NCBI RefSeq assembly: GCF_000631985.1
Contig: NZ_JFYN01000001.1
Coordinates: 372,001 to 436,000 of the forward strand
Origin: Pseudomonas sp. RIT288
GTDB lineage: Bacteria; Pseudomonadota; Gammaproteobacteria; Pseudomonadales; Pseudomonadaceae
Direction: 5' to 3'
Length of the DNA stretch: 64,000 bases
Each line of letters opens with the position of its first letter. The first letter of the stretch is position 1. Of this stretch, positions 7,980 to 19,230 are shown in pieces. The notes beneath the pieces were generated by a model. That model made no database searches and was not told where the DNA came from. It worked only from the letters and a program-made list of their open reading frames with translations. Position numbers and translations under genes: made by a program.

Positions 7980-9445
7980 CAATCTATTCCTAACTGATTC
8001 CAGATGGCATCGATCCGTTGGGTGACGGCGTCGTCCTTGACGATTACGCGGCCCCACTCGCGAGTGGTTTCGCCCGGCCACTTGTGGGTGGCATCCAGGC
8101 CCATTTTCGAACCCAGGCCGGAGACCGGCGAGGCGAAGTCGAGGTAGTCGATCGGCGTGTTGTCGATCATCACCGTGTCGCGCTTGGGGTCCATGCGCGT
8201 GGTGATGGCCCAGATCACGTCGTTCCAGTCCCGGGCGTTGATATCGTCGTCAGTGACGATAACGAACTTGGTGTACATGAACTGTCGCAAAAACGACCAG
8301 ACACCGAGCATCACGCGCTTGGCATGCCCCGGATACGACTTCTTCATCGTCACCACGGCCATGCGGTACGAGCAGCCTTCGGGCGGCAGGTAGAAGTCGG
8401 TGATCTCCGGGAACTGCTTCTGCAGGATCGGCACGAACACTTCGTTCAGCGCCACGCCAAGGATTGCCGGCTCATCCGGCGGACGGCCGGTGTAGGTGCT
8501 GTGATAGATCGGCTTGATCCGATGGGTGATGCGTTCGACGGTGAACACCGGGAAGCTGTCGACTTCGTTGTAGTAACCGGTGTGGTCGCCGTACGGGCCT
8601 TCGTCGGCCATTTCGCCCGGATGAATCACGCCTTCGAGGATGATTTCGGCAGTGGCCGGCACTTGCAGGTCGTTGCCACGGCACTTGACGAGCTCGGTGC
8701 GGTTACCGCGCAACAGACCGGCGAAAGCGTATTCGGAGAGGCTGTCCGGCACTGGAGTGACCGCACCGAGAATGGTCGCAGGGTCGGCGCCCAGCGCCAC
8801 GGAGACCGGGAACGGCTGGCCCGGATGCTTCTCGCACCACTCGCGGAAGTCCAGTGCACCGCCACGATGGCTGAGCCAGCGCATGATCACCTTGTTGCGG
8901 CCGATGACTTGCTGGCGGTAGATACCGAGGTTCTGGCGATCCTTGTTCGGGCCTTTGGTGACGGTCAGGCCCCAGGTGATCAGCGGGCCGACGTCGCCGG
9001 GCCAGCAGGTCTGCACCGGTAGCATCGCCAGGTCGACGTCGTCGCCTTCGATGACCACTTCCTGGCACACCGCGTCTTTGACGACTTTGGGCGCCATCGA
9101 GATGATCTTGCGGAAGATCGGCAGTTTCGACCACGCATCCTTCAAGCCCTTCGGTGGCTCCGGCTCCTTGAGGAAGGCCAGGAGCTTGCCGATCTCGCGC
9201 AGTTCGCTGACCGACTCGGCGCCCATGCCCATGGCCACCCGCTCGGGGGTGCCGAACAGGTTGCCGAGCACCGGAATGTCGTAGCCGGTGGGTTTCTCGA
9301 ACAGCAGCGCCGGGCCCTTGGCCCGCAGTGTGCGGTCGCACACCTCGGTCATTTCCAGCACCGGCGAGACGGGAATCTGGATGCGTTTCAACTCTCCGCG
9401 CTGCTCAAGCTGCTGCACGAAATCCCGAAGATCCTTGAATTTCAT
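7979..9445 (-). CDS. ubiD: 3-octaprenyl-4-hydroxybenzoate decarboxylase UbiD
   Basis: A 488-residue prenylated-FMN-dependent decarboxylase that removes the carboxyl group of polyprenyl-4-hydroxybenzoate in ubiquinone synthesis. The start [20 protein letters not shown] aligns with E. coli UbiD, so the ATG at 9445 was taken rather than one six codons upstream. Characteristic stretches include [13 protein letters not shown], the [13 protein letters not shown] segment (which contains the catalytic acidic region) and [14 protein letters not shown] near the end. The cofactor is made by UbiX, which is not in this window. Confidence 0.95.
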   Translation of the reverse strand: MKFKDLRDFVQQLEQRGELKRIQIPVSPVLEMTEVCDRTLRAKGPALLFEKPTGYDIPVLGNLFGTPERVAMGMGAESVSELREIGKLLAFLKEPEPPKGLKDAWSKLPIFRKIISMAPKVVKDAVCQEVVIEGDDVDLAMLPVQTCWPGDVGPLITWGLTVTKGPNKDRQNLGIYRQQVIGRNKVIMRWLSHRGGALDFREWCEKHPGQPFPVSVALGADPATILGAVTPVPDSLSEYAFAGLLRGNRTELVKCRGNDLQVPATAEIILEGVIHPGEMADEGPYGDHTGYYNEVDSFPVFTVERITHRIKPIYHSTYTGRPPDEPAILGVALNEVFVPILQKQFPEITDFYLPPEGCSYRMAVVTMKKSYPGHAKRVMLGVWSFLRQFMYTKFVIVTDDDINARDWNDVIWAITTRMDPKRDTVMIDNTPIDYLDFASPVSGLGSKMGLDATHKWPGETTREWGRVIVKDDAVTQRIDAIWNQLGID

Positions 9446-9514
9446 TGACGATGGCACCCTCAAAATAGGCGTACATCCTACCTGCTATGCAGCCCTGTGG
9501 CAGCCTGTCGCTGC

Positions 9515-11515
9515 TTACTTGGCTGCATTCGTCTGTGCTTTTCCACGGTTTTCCCGGGCTTGCAGGCCGATAAACAGCGGCTCAAGGATCGGCGCCACAA
9601 ACCGCGCACCGACTTCGGACAGATGATTGTCATCGGTGTACAGCGAGTAGCCGCCGAGTTCGGCGTGGCACAGGCCGTTTTCATCACACAGTCGCGGGGC
9701 CGGATCGACCACGCGCACCGCCGGATCATTCTGCGCCAACTGCGCGAACAACTGACTGATGAACACCTGACGCTTGTGGTGCGCCTCGACGGCCAGGCCG
9801 ACGTCATCCACCGGGCGATCGAGCATCGCCAGCCGCGTCAGCCGATACGGCGGACTGAACGCCTGCAACGGCGCCTCTTTCACCAGCCATACGCGATGCC
9901 CGGCCGCACGCAATTGCGCGACGCGAGTGCGCAGGCCTGCGGCAAAACGCTGTTCGGCCTCGGCGCGATCGTAACGACCGTCTGGCGTTCTCAAGACATG
10001 CCCGAGATCACCCTTGGCGTCGCCGTACAGATACAGGCTCCAGCGTGCGACCAGCACCACATCGCTGATCGCCTGGTTTTTCAGCCCCTGCTCGACCCGC
10101 TTGTTGAAGCGCGCGCAGACACCGTCATGCTCCAGCCCATCGACCGGAATGCAACCCGGAGAACTGGCCAGAATCACGCTGACACCGTGGGCTTTGGCAC
10201 CGTCATCGAACACCGGGATCAGCGCCGTGGCATGGCTGTCGCCCCAGACCATCGCGCGAGTCGGCAGATCCGCCACGCCGTAATGACAGAACAGCTTGTC
10301 GTCCGGGGTCTTGTCGTCCGCCAGACACGCCATCAGCTCCGGCCGCCACTCGCGGCCCTTGGCGTATTGCAGCGCCTGCTCGGACAAGCGCCATGGCAGG
10401 CCATCAGTCCAACGCAGCGATTGCCCGGCCAGACCGAGCACCAGAATCCCGCAGAAACCGGCCAGCAGAATCTGCCGACGACCGGCGAGCAAGCGCCGTT
10501 CACGAAACGGCGTTTCGACGAACTTCCACGACAGATAACCCAACACCAGAGTCAGCAGAATCAATCCGGCCGTGTCGAGCGCGCCCGGTTCGTCGACACT
10601 GGCGTAGCTGGAAAACACGAAGACCGGCCAGTGCCACAAATACCAGGAATAGGAGATCAGCCCGAGGCCGACCATCACCCGGCTGCTCAACAATTGCCCC
10701 ACCAGCGTTTCGCGATGACCGTTGGCCAGAATCAGCAGCACCACGCCCAGCACCGGCAGCAACGCGGTAACACCCGGGAACGGCGTCGACTTGTCATAGG
10801 CGAACACCGCCAGCAGGATCAAGCCCATGCCGAGCAGGCTCAAGGCCTGGGCAGCCATCGGCTTCAAGCGCCAGGCGTGTTTCGGCGCGACCGCCAGCAT
10901 CGCCCCGGCGAGCAACTCCCAGGCACGCATCGGTAGCAGGAAGAAGGCTTTTTCCGGGTGATGCTGGATCGCCCACACACTCAGGCCGAACGACACCAGC
11001 AGCACGCCGAACAGCGCCAACCGCCAGTGTTTCAGGCGACTCGAGAGCAACGTCAGCAGCAGCGGGAAGAAGATGTAGAACTGCTCCTCCACCGCCAGTG
11101 ACCATGTATGCAGCAACGGTTTCAGGTCAGAGGCGACGTCGAAATAGCCGTCCTGGCGCATGAACAGGATGTTCGAGACGAACATCACCTGATAGCGCAC
11201 CGAACGCCCCAGTTCTTCGTAATCCTTGGGCGCCAGCAGGAACCAGCCCACCGCCAGCACCGCAATGATCATCGCAAACAGCGCCGGCAGAATCCGCCGC
11301 GCACGCCGCGCCCAGAACTCGACGAAACTGAAACGGCCAGCCTGACGCTGATTCCAGATGATCGAGGTGATGAGGTAGCCGGAAATCACGAAGAACACAT
11401 CCACGCCGACAAAACCGCCGGTGAACCCCGGAACGCCAAAGTGGAACAGCACCACGGCGATCACCGCGACTGCCCGCAAGCCGTCGATATCCCTTCGATA
11501 AGCGAGTGTGCTCAT
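9515..11515 (-). CDS. OafA/YrhL-type membrane acyltransferase with C-terminal SGNH domain
   Basis: A 666-residue two-domain enzyme. Residues about 8-370 are the acyltransferase-3 domain: the RDIDGLRAVAVIAVVLFHFG start includes the catalytic His, GVDVFFVISGYLI follows, and there are about ten membrane segments. Residues about 420-660 are a periplasmic SGNH domain with GDSHATALIP (Ser nucleophile block) and DDNHLSEVG (Asp/His block). Such proteins take acetyl groups across the membrane and O-acetylate exported glycans such as O-antigen or peptidoglycan. The target is unknown. It is downstream of rho and separated from it by a terminator, so it is probably transcribed on its own. Confidence 0.85.
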   Translation of the reverse strand: MSTLAYRRDIDGLRAVAVIAVVLFHFGVPGFTGGFVGVDVFFVISGYLITSIIWNQRQAGRFSFVEFWARRARRILPALFAMIIAVLAVGWFLLAPKDYEELGRSVRYQVMFVSNILFMRQDGYFDVASDLKPLLHTWSLAVEEQFYIFFPLLLTLLSSRLKHWRLALFGVLLVSFGLSVWAIQHHPEKAFFLLPMRAWELLAGAMLAVAPKHAWRLKPMAAQALSLLGMGLILLAVFAYDKSTPFPGVTALLPVLGVVLLILANGHRETLVGQLLSSRVMVGLGLISYSWYLWHWPVFVFSSYASVDEPGALDTAGLILLTLVLGYLSWKFVETPFRERRLLAGRRQILLAGFCGILVLGLAGQSLRWTDGLPWRLSEQALQYAKGREWRPELMACLADDKTPDDKLFCHYGVADLPTRAMVWGDSHATALIPVFDDGAKAHGVSVILASSPGCIPVDGLEHDGVCARFNKRVEQGLKNQAISDVVLVARWSLYLYGDAKGDLGHVLRTPDGRYDRAEAEQRFAAGLRTRVAQLRAAGHRVWLVKEAPLQAFSPPYRLTRLAMLDRPVDDVGLAVEAHHKRQVFISQLFAQLAQNDPAVRVVDPAPRLCDENGLCHAELGGYSLYTDDNHLSEVGARFVAPILEPLFIGLQARENRGKAQTNAAK

Positions 11516-11658
11516 AAAATCTTTAATGCCAATCAGGTGGTTGTTTTTTATACAGCGCGAGCCCGAGTCAGGAGGCTCGCGAGCGCTGCTTGTTGTATTG
11601 CCCGATCACAGACCTTACCAGATCGGGAACCTCCCATGATCCGGACAAAATTCAGGCA

Positions 11659-11694
11659 AAAAAATGGCGCCCCGCACGGGACGCCATTTTTATC
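11659..11694 (-). terminator. Rho-independent terminator downstream of rho
   Basis: The stem TGGCGTCCC/GGGGCGCCA (minus strand) is flanked by A and T runs. It begins about 20 bp past the rho stop codon and would end the rho transcript. Confidence 0.8.
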
Positions 11695-11710
11695 GGATCA
11701 ACCGGCGATG

Positions 11711-12970
<1,260 letters not shown>

Positions 12971-13004
12971 ATAGGAATGACGTAATCATTTATGGAGGGG
13001 GGAA

Positions 13005-13023
13005 ATTAAGCTTTTGGCTTAAT
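13005..13023 (-). promoter_or_regulatory. Hairpin in rho leader
   Basis: A perfect 7-bp inverted repeat (ATTAAGC/GCTTAAT, 5-nt loop) lies 35 bp upstream of the rho start codon. It has no U-run beyond it. A role in rho autoregulation is possible but unproven. Confidence 0.3.
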
Positions 13024-13166
13024 GAGGCCGCGCCGCGGAGAAGGCGACAGGATCGCGAACTTGTTCGAAAAGGAGTGCGTCGGCGACGGCTAGCAGGGGG
13101 CAGTGGAGAAACCAGTGCGGGGCCGAATGTACCACCTGAGTTTCGGAGCGTCTAGCCCTGAATACG

Positions 13167-13198
13167 CAAAAAGCCCCGCAATTTGCGAGGCTTTTTTT
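13167..13198 (-). terminator. Rho-independent terminator downstream of trxA
   Basis: The stem GCCTCGCAA/TTGCGGGGC (minus strand) is flanked by A5 and T7 runs and starts about 20 bp past the trxA stop codon. It separates trxA from rho. Confidence 0.85.
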
Positions 13199-13217
13199 CG
13201 GCGTTTTACTGCGACGC

Positions 13218-13547
13218 TTAGATGTTGGCGTCGAGGAAAGCAGCCAGTTGCGACTTCGACAGGGCGCCGACCTTGGTCGCTTCAACGTTGCCGTTCTTGA
13301 ACAGCATCAGCGTCGGGATACCACGCACGCCGTGCTTGGCCGGGGTTTCCTGGTTTTCGTCGATGTTCAGTTTGGCGACGGTCAGCTTGCCTTTGTAAGT
13401 CTCGGCAATCTCGTCCAGAACCGGAGCGATCATTTTGCAAGGGCCGCACCATTCAGCCCAGTAGTCGACCAGTACAGCGCCTTCGGCCTTGAGGACGTCA
13501 ACGTCGAAGCTAGCGTCGGTGACGTGTTTGATAAGATCGCTGCTCAT
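13218..13547 (-). CDS. trxA: Thioredoxin TrxA
   Basis: A 109-residue cytoplasmic dithiol reductant with the active site WCGPC at residues 33-37 and the cis-proline loop [11 protein letters not shown] near 75. Length and sequence match the standard thioredoxin 1. An AATTCC-flanked GGAG site precedes the ATG. It is transcribed in the same direction as rho but has its own terminator, so the two are probably separate units, the usual trxA-rho arrangement. Confidence 0.97.
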   Translation of the reverse strand: MSSDLIKHVTDASFDVDVLKAEGAVLVDYWAEWCGPCKMIAPVLDEIAETYKGKLTVAKLNIDENQETPAKHGVRGIPTLMLFKNGNVEATKVGALSKSQLAAFLDANI

Positions 13548-13667
13548 GGAATTCTCCAGGTTGTAAGCAAAAAAACGTGGCCCATCATAGCCGCCCTTCC
13601 CCTGTTCAGGAAGCTGCAGTTGATTGAGTCTTGCTATGGCACTCGATGAGTCTGGGTATAGCCCAAG

Positions 13668-14375
13668 TCACGCCGTGGCGGGGGCAATGAAGGCAATTCC
13701 GGTGCGCAGGGCGGCGTTGCGCACGTGTTCCTGCATGGCTTTTTGCGCCGCAGCGGACGCCCGGCGCGCGAGGGCGCGAAGAATTTTGCGATGCTCCTGC
13801 CAGGTTTCCATCGCCCGTTCGGCGCGGATGAACGGTAGTTTCTGGCTCTCCAGAAAGATCTCGGCGCTGGCGGTGAGGATGCTCAGCATCGCCTGATTGC
13901 CGCTGGCCAGCAGAATGCGCCGGTGGAATTCGAAGTCGAGTTTCGCCGCCGCCTCGAAGTCGCCGGCCTTCAATTGCTCACGCATCGCCGCGACGTTGTC
14001 CTCCAGCGCGTCCAGATCGAACGTGCTCAAGGTCACCGCTGCCAGCCCGGCGGCAAAGCCCTCCAGCGCATAGCGCAACTGAAAGATGTCCAGCGGCGAG
14101 GCCTGCGCTGCAAACGGCCAGCCTTGCGCATTGTCACCCTGCGCAATTTCCACCGGTGCCTGTACGAACACGCCTTTGCCCGGCTGGATACTGACCACGC
14201 CCAGCGCACTGAGCGACGACAACGCCTCCCGCAATGACGCCCGGCTGACGCCCAGCTGCACCGCCAGATCCCGTTGCGACGGCAACGCATCACCCGCACC
14301 GAAACCCTGCTCGGTGATCAGTTTGCGAATCGCTTGCAACGCCACTTCAGGTACGGCGCGGGAGATCGAGTTCAT
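13668..14375 (-). CDS. FadR-subfamily GntR transcriptional regulator
   Basis: A 235-residue regulator. A winged helix-turn-helix lies at about 10-75 (ALPSQRDLAVQLGVSRASLREAL, then IQPGKGVFV). An FCD ligand domain covers about 90-225, with metal/ligand-type residues in LRYALEGFAAGLA, DFEFHRRILLASGN and QEHRKILRAL. It is divergent from the four-gene amino acid ABC transporter starting at 14632, 256 bp away, and most likely controls it. The ligand is presumably the transported amino acid or a derivative. Confidence 0.85.
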   Translation of the reverse strand: MNSISRAVPEVALQAIRKLITEQGFGAGDALPSQRDLAVQLGVSRASLREALSSLSALGVVSIQPGKGVFVQAPVEIAQGDNAQGWPFAAQASPLDIFQLRYALEGFAAGLAAVTLSTFDLDALEDNVAAMREQLKAGDFEAAAKLDFEFHRRILLASGNQAMLSILTASAEIFLESQKLPFIRAERAMETWQEHRKILRALARRASAAAQKAMQEHVRNAALRTGIAFIAPATA

Positions 14376-14631
14376 GGTTTTTCAGACGAGCCAGGCCAAG
14401 GTGCGGCTAGTTGTAAAGCTATTCGCCGGATCCGGCAAGTCGTGCCCCAGCAGGGTTCGGCGCCCGCTGCCGATGCGCTATCGGGGTGCGAAAAACAACC
14501 TGACTGTTCAGACCAGTAAGACCGAACAAACCCGGCAAACCCGCGGCCTGCCGGCGATAAATCCGGGTATTGGCACGGCGCATGCTCTGTCCGATCGCAG
14601 AAATCACTTCCCGTCGTTCCGGAGATTTGCC

Positions 14632-15417
14632 ATGACCCTGCGTTACCGAGCCCTCCTCGCCGCTCTGTTTTCCAGCTTGATGCTGAGCCAGGCCCCCGCC
14701 CACGCCGATGGTCTGGACGACGTGGTCAAACGCGGCACACTGAAAGTCGCCGTGCCCCAGGACTTCCCGCCGTTCGGCTCGGTCGGCCCGGACATGAAAC
14801 CCCGTGGCCTGGACATCGACACGGCAAAACTGCTGGCCGACCAGCTCAAGGTCAAACTCGAACTGACCCCGGTCAACAGCACCAACCGCATCCCGTTTCT
14901 CACCACCGGCAAGGTCGATCTGGTGATCTCCAGCCTGGGCAAGAACCCGGAGCGCGAGAAAGTCATCGACTTCTCCCACGCCTACGCACCGTTCTATCTC
15001 GCCGTGTTCGGCCCGCCTGACGCAGCGATCAGCAGCCTTGACGACCTCAAGGGCAAAACCATCAGCGTCACCCGTGGGGCCATCGAGGACATCGAGCTGA
15101 GCAAAGTCGCCCCCGAAGGCGTGACCATCAAGCGCTTCGAGGACAACAACTCGACCATCGCCGCCTACCTCGCGGGGCAAGTCGACCTGATCGCCAGCGG
15201 CAACGTGGTGATGGTGGCGATCAGCGAGAAGAACCCGAAACGCGTGCCGGCGCTGAAAGTGAAGCTCAAGGATTCGCCGGTCTACGTCGGCGTGAACAAG
15301 AACGAGCCGGCGCTGCTGGGTAAGGTCAACGAGATCCTCGCCACCGCCAAGGCTGACGGCGCGCTGGAGAAAAACTCGCAGACCTGGCTCAAAGAGCCGC
15401 TGCCGGCCGACCTCTGA
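14632..15417 (+). CDS. ABC transporter periplasmic amino acid-binding protein
   Basis: A 261-residue solute-binding protein of family 3 with signal peptide 1-25 (cleavage APAHADG). The core begins VVKRGTLKVAVPQDFPPFGS, continues GLDIDTAKLLADQLKVKLEL (the family signature region) and has the typical hinge and ISSLDDLKGKTISVTRG. The ATG at 14632 was chosen for its GGAG site at the right distance; the longer open frame upstream lacks both a signal and a site. It is the first gene of a binding protein-permease-permease-ATPase operon. The family binds polar amino acids; which one cannot be read. Confidence 0.88.
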   Translation: MTLRYRALLAALFSSLMLSQAPAHADGLDDVVKRGTLKVAVPQDFPPFGSVGPDMKPRGLDIDTAKLLADQLKVKLELTPVNSTNRIPFLTTGKVDLVISSLGKNPEREKVIDFSHAYAPFYLAVFGPPDAAISSLDDLKGKTISVTRGAIEDIELSKVAPEGVTIKRFEDNNSTIAAYLAGQVDLIASGNVVMVAISEKNPKRVPALKVKLKDSPVYVGVNKNEPALLGKVNEILATAKADGALEKNSQTWLKEPLPADL

Positions 15418-15439
15418 TCGGTCGCGCGGGAGACAATCG

Positions 15440-16108
15440 ATGGCTTATCAGTTCGATTTCATGCCGGTGGTGGAAAACACTGACCTGTTGCTGCGCGGCG
15501 CGCTGTTCACCCTGGAGCTGACGGCGATTGGCGCGCTGTTCGGGGTCGGCGTGGGTATCGTCGGGGCGCTGGTGCGGGCGTGGAACATCCGCCCGTTCTC
15601 GGCACTCTTCGGCGTCTACGTCGAGTTGATCCGCAACACGCCGTTCCTGGTGCAGCTGTTCTTCATCTTCTTCGGCCTGCCGTCGCTCGGGGTGCAGATT
15701 TCCGAGTGGCAGGCGGCAGTGCTGGCGATGGTGATCAACCTCGGTGCGTATTCGACCGAAATCATCCGCGCCGGCATCCAGGCGATTCCGCGCGGACAAC
15801 TGGAGGCCGCTGCCGCACTGGCGATGAGCCGTTTCGAAGCGTTCCGCCACGTGATCCTGCTGCCGGCACTGGGCAAAGTCTGGCCGGCCCTGAGCAGCCA
15901 GATCATCATCGTCATGCTCGGCTCGGCGGTGTGTTCGCAGATCGCCACCGAGGAGCTGAGCTTCGCTGCCAACTTCATTCAGTCGCGCAACTTCCGCGCC
16001 TTTGAAACCTATGCGCTGACCACGCTGATCTACCTGTGCATGGCGCTGCTGATCCGCCAGTTGCTGAACTGGATCGGTCGCCGCTATATCGCGAGGAGCA
16101 GCCAATGA
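15440..16108 (+). CDS. Amino acid ABC transporter permease (HisM/GlnP type), first subunit
   Basis: A 222-residue inner-membrane permease with five predicted helices and the polar amino acid permease motifs YVELIRNTPFLVQLFFIFFGLP and the EAA-type loop GQLEAAAALAMSRFEAFRHVILLPAL that docks the ATPase. Its stop overlaps the start of the next permease (ATGA), indicating translational coupling and a heterodimeric channel. Confidence 0.9.
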   Translation: MAYQFDFMPVVENTDLLLRGALFTLELTAIGALFGVGVGIVGALVRAWNIRPFSALFGVYVELIRNTPFLVQLFFIFFGLPSLGVQISEWQAAVLAMVINLGAYSTEIIRAGIQAIPRGQLEAAAALAMSRFEAFRHVILLPALGKVWPALSSQIIIVMLGSAVCSQIATEELSFAANFIQSRNFRAFETYALTTLIYLCMALLIRQLLNWIGRRYIARSSQ

Positions 16109-16755
16109 GCGACTTCACCTTCTGGGACATCCTGCGCAACCTGCTCACCGGCCTGCAATGGACGCTGGCGCTGTCGCTGGTAGCGTTCATCGGCGGCGGC
16201 ATTGTCGGGCTGCTGATTCTGGTCATGCGCATCTCGAAAAACCCGTTGCCGAGCAATATCGCCCGCACCTGGATCGAGCTGTTCCAGGGCACACCGTTGC
16301 TGATGCAGCTGTTTCTGGTGTTCTTCGGCGTGGCGCTGGCCGGGATCGAGATCTCGCCGTGGATGGCCGCGGCGATTGCCCTGACGCTGTTTACCAGCGC
16401 CTATCTGGCGGAGATCTGGCGCGGTTGCGTCGAAGCGATCCCCAATGGCCAGTGGGAAGCCTCGTCGAGCCTGGCACTGAATCCACTGGAGCAACTGCGC
16501 TACGTGATCCTTCCGCAGGCGCTGCGCATTGCCGTGGCGCCGACCGTGGGCTTCTCGGTGCAAGTGGTGAAAGGTACTGCGGTGACCTCGATCATCGGTT
16601 TCACCGAGCTGACCAAGACCGGCGGCATGCTCGCCAACGCCACTTTCGAACCGTTCATGGTCTACGGCCTCGTCGCCCTCGGCTACTTCCTGCTCTGCTA
16701 CCCCTTGTCGCTCAGTGCGCGCTACCTGGAAAGGAGACTGCATGCCTCTGCTTAG
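16105..16755 (+). CDS. Amino acid ABC transporter permease, second subunit
   Basis: A 216-residue permease paralogous to the one before it. It has WIELFQGTPLLMQLFLVFFG and an EAA loop reading GQWEASSSLALNPLEQLRYV. The ATG lies in the ATGA overlap with the upstream permease, preceded by GAGGAG. Its last 14 bp overlap the ATPase gene. Confidence 0.9.
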   Translation: MSDFTFWDILRNLLTGLQWTLALSLVAFIGGGIVGLLILVMRISKNPLPSNIARTWIELFQGTPLLMQLFLVFFGVALAGIEISPWMAAAIALTLFTSAYLAEIWRGCVEAIPNGQWEASSSLALNPLEQLRYVILPQALRIAVAPTVGFSVQVVKGTAVTSIIGFTELTKTGGMLANATFEPFMVYGLVALGYFLLCYPLSLSARYLERRLHASA

Positions 16756-17479
16756 AATTTCCGCCCTGCATAAATACTACGGCGATCACCACGTACTCAA
16801 AGGCATCGACCTGAGCGTCGAGGAAGGCCAGGTGGTGGCGATCATCGGCCGCAGCGGCTCGGGCAAATCGACCCTGCTGCGCACCCTCAATGGTCTGGAG
16901 TCGATCAATGACGGGGTGATCGAAGTCGATGGCGAATACCTCGACGCCGCCCGCGCCGACCTGCGCAGTCTGCGGCAGAAAGTCGGCATGGTGTTCCAGC
17001 AGTTCAACCTGTTCCCGCACCTGACCGTCGGCGAGAACGTGATGCTCGCCCCGCAAGTGGTGCAAAAAGTACCGAAGGCCAAGGCGGCCGAACTGGCACG
17101 CAAGATGTTGGAGCGCGTCGGACTGGGGGAGAAGTTCGACGCCTTCCCGGATCGACTCTCCGGTGGGCAGCAACAGCGCGTGGCGATTGCCCGCGCGCTG
17201 GCGATGTCACCGAAAGTGTTGCTGTGCGATGAGATCACTTCGGCGCTGGACCCGGAACTGGTCAACGAAGTGCTTGCCGTGGTGCGCCAACTGGCCAAGG
17301 AAGGCATGACATTGATCATGGTCACCCACGAAATGCGATTTGCCCGGGAGGTTGGGGATAAGTTGGTGTTCATGCACCATGGCAAGGTGCATGAAGTGGG
17401 GGATCCGAAGGTGTTGTTTGCCAATCCGCAGACGGCGGAGCTGGCAAATTTCATTGGTACCGTCGAAGCCGCCAACTGA
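16742..17479 (+). CDS. Amino acid ABC transporter ATPase
   Basis: A 245-residue cytoplasmic ATPase of the polar amino acid family (HisP/GlnQ type). It has Walker A GRSGSGKST at about 36-44, Q-loop MVFQQFNLFPH, signature LSGGQQQR, Walker B VLLCDEITSALDP and the H-loop MVTHEM. It starts inside the 3' end of the second permease and closes the operon. A REP doublet follows directly. Confidence 0.93.
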   Translation: MPLLRISALHKYYGDHHVLKGIDLSVEEGQVVAIIGRSGSGKSTLLRTLNGLESINDGVIEVDGEYLDAARADLRSLRQKVGMVFQQFNLFPHLTVGENVMLAPQVVQKVPKAKAAELARKMLERVGLGEKFDAFPDRLSGGQQQRVAIARALAMSPKVLLCDEITSALDPELVNEVLAVVRQLAKEGMTLIMVTHEMRFAREVGDKLVFMHHGKVHEVGDPKVLFANPQTAELANFIGTVEAAN

Positions 17480-17491
17480 TCCCACATCCTC

Positions 17492-17623
17492 TGTGGCGAG
17501 GGAGCTTGCTCCCGCTCGGCTGCGCAGCAGTCGTGAAACCCGCCGACCGCGATTTACCTGAATATCAAGGTGAATGGCTTCAGGGCCGCTTCGCAGCCCA
17601 GCGGGAGCAAGCTCCCTCGCCAT
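17492..17623. repeat. REP doublet (REPIN), GGCGAGGGAGCTTGCTCCC type
   Basis: Two inverted copies of a REP (TGTGGCGAGGGAGCTTGCTC and its complement) enclose about 90 bp containing GGCTGCGCAGCAGTCGT. The whole can fold into one long hairpin. A second copy of the same family is at 58157. It sits between the ABC operon and ppx. Confidence 0.85.
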
Positions 17624-17719
17624 AGAAGCTGTGTTGGATCAACGGTTTGAACCATGCGCGTTGGCGTCAGCGTTTGATCGTGGCACGATGGCGGGGTTAT
17701 CGACCGAGACCCCCTGACC

Positions 17720-19222
17720 ATGCCGCAATCCAAAGCCAAGAATCTGTCCCTGATCGCCGCAATCGACCTGGGCTCCAACAGCTTCCACATGGTCGTGGCC
17801 AAGGCCCAGAACGGTGAGATCCGCATCCTGGAGCGCCTCGGAGAGAAAGTGCAGCTCGCCGCCGGTATCGACGATGAGCGCCATCTCAACGAAGAATCGA
17901 TGCAGCGTGGCCTCGACTGCCTCAAGCGCTTTGCCCAACTGATCAACGGCATGCCACTGGGCGCCGTGCGGATCGTCGGCACCAACGCCCTGCGCGAAGC
18001 GCGCAATCGCCTGGAATTCATCCACCGCGCCGAAGAAATCCTCGGCCACCCGGTGGAAGTCATCTCCGGCCGTGAAGAAGCACGGCTGATTTATCTGGGC
18101 GTTTCGCACACCCTCGCCGACACCCCGGGCAAGCGTCTGGTGGCCGATATCGGCGGCGGCAGTACTGAATTCATCATCGGACAGCGTTTTGAACCGCTGC
18201 TGCGCGAAAGCCTGCAAATGGGCTGCGTCAGCTTCACCCAGCGCTACTTCAAGGACGGCAAGATCACCCCGGCCCGTTACGCCCAGGCGTACACGGCGGC
18301 GCGGCTGGAGATCATGAGCATCGAACACGCCCTGCATCGCCTGACCTGGGACGAAGCCATCGGCTCCTCGGGCACCATCCGCGCCATCGGCCTGGCGCTG
18401 AAGGCCGGCGGGCATGGCACTGGCGAAGTGAATGCCGAAGGCCTGGCCTGGCTCAAACGTCGTCTGTTCAAACTGGGTGACGTCGACAAGATCGACTTCG
18501 AAGGCATCAAGCCTGACCGCCGGGCGATCTTCCCGGCGGGCCTGGCGATTCTCGAAGCGATCTTCGACGCCCTCGAACTGCAACGCATGGATCACTGCGA
18601 AGGCGCGCTGCGTGAAGGCGTGCTCTACGACCTGCTCGGCCGCCATCATCACGAAGACGTGCGCGAGCGCACTCTGACCTCGCTGATGGAGCGTTACCAC
18701 GTCGACTTGGAACAAGCGGCGCGGGTAGAACGCAAAGCCCTGCACGCCTTCGATCAGGTCGCCGCAGACTGGGAGCTGGATGACGGTATCTGGCGCGAAT
18801 TGCTCGGTTGGGCAGCGAAGGTCCACGAAGTTGGCCTCGATATCGCGCACTACCACTACCACAAGCACGGCGCCTACCTGATCGAGCACTCGGACCTTGC
18901 CGGGTTCTCCCGCGAAGACCAGCAAATGCTCGCTCTGCTGGTGCGCGGCCATCGCCGCAACATCCCCAAAGACAAATTTGCCGAGTTCGGTGACGACGGC
19001 GACAAGCTGATCCGCCTGTGCGTGCTGCTGCGCTTCGCGATCCTGTTCCACCACATCCGTGGTACCCAGGCGATGCCGCAAGTGACGCTGCACGCCAAAG
19101 GCAACACCCTCGACGTGGAATTCCCGGAGAACTGGCTGGATGAGAATCAGCTGACTCAGGCTGACTTTGGCCTCGAAGCCGACTGGCTGACGCGGGTGGG
19201 GATCGTCCTCACCGTCCACTGA
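17720..19222 (+). CDS. ppx: Exopolyphosphatase Ppx
   Basis: A 500-residue ASKHA-fold phosphatase that releases terminal phosphate from polyphosphate, and in relatives also hydrolyses pppGpp. Phosphate-binding motifs [14 protein letters not shown] (about 13-26) and [14 protein letters not shown] (about 140-153) are present. The C-terminal half (about 310-500) is the HD-like domain with [20 protein letters not shown]. It converges on ppk; in Pseudomonas the two are neighbours in opposite orientation rather than an operon as in E. coli. Confidence 0.95.
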   Translation: MPQSKAKNLSLIAAIDLGSNSFHMVVAKAQNGEIRILERLGEKVQLAAGIDDERHLNEESMQRGLDCLKRFAQLINGMPLGAVRIVGTNALREARNRLEFIHRAEEILGHPVEVISGREEARLIYLGVSHTLADTPGKRLVADIGGGSTEFIIGQRFEPLLRESLQMGCVSFTQRYFKDGKITPARYAQAYTAARLEIMSIEHALHRLTWDEAIGSSGTIRAIGLALKAGGHGTGEVNAEGLAWLKRRLFKLGDVDKIDFEGIKPDRRAIFPAGLAILEAIFDALELQRMDHCEGALREGVLYDLLGRHHHEDVRERTLTSLMERYHVDLEQAARVERKALHAFDQVAADWELDDGIWRELLGWAAKVHEVGLDIAHYHYHKHGAYLIEHSDLAGFSREDQQMLALLVRGHRRNIPKDKFAEFGDDGDKLIRLCVLLRFAILFHHIRGTQAMPQVTLHAKGNTLDVEFPENWLDENQLTQADFGLEADWLTRVGIVLTVH

Positions 19223-19230
19223 CAGTCCCC

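Noticed and set aside
14505..14525. ACTG-N7-CAGT dyad as operator for the GntR-type regulator
   Set aside because: The arms are only 4 bp and do not match a FadR-subfamily consensus well enough to call; the true operator in the 256-bp divergent region is undecided.
17639..19219. 526-codon open frame antisense to ppx
   Set aside because: Mirror frame of a clearly recognised gene, with no ribosome-binding site or recognisable domain.
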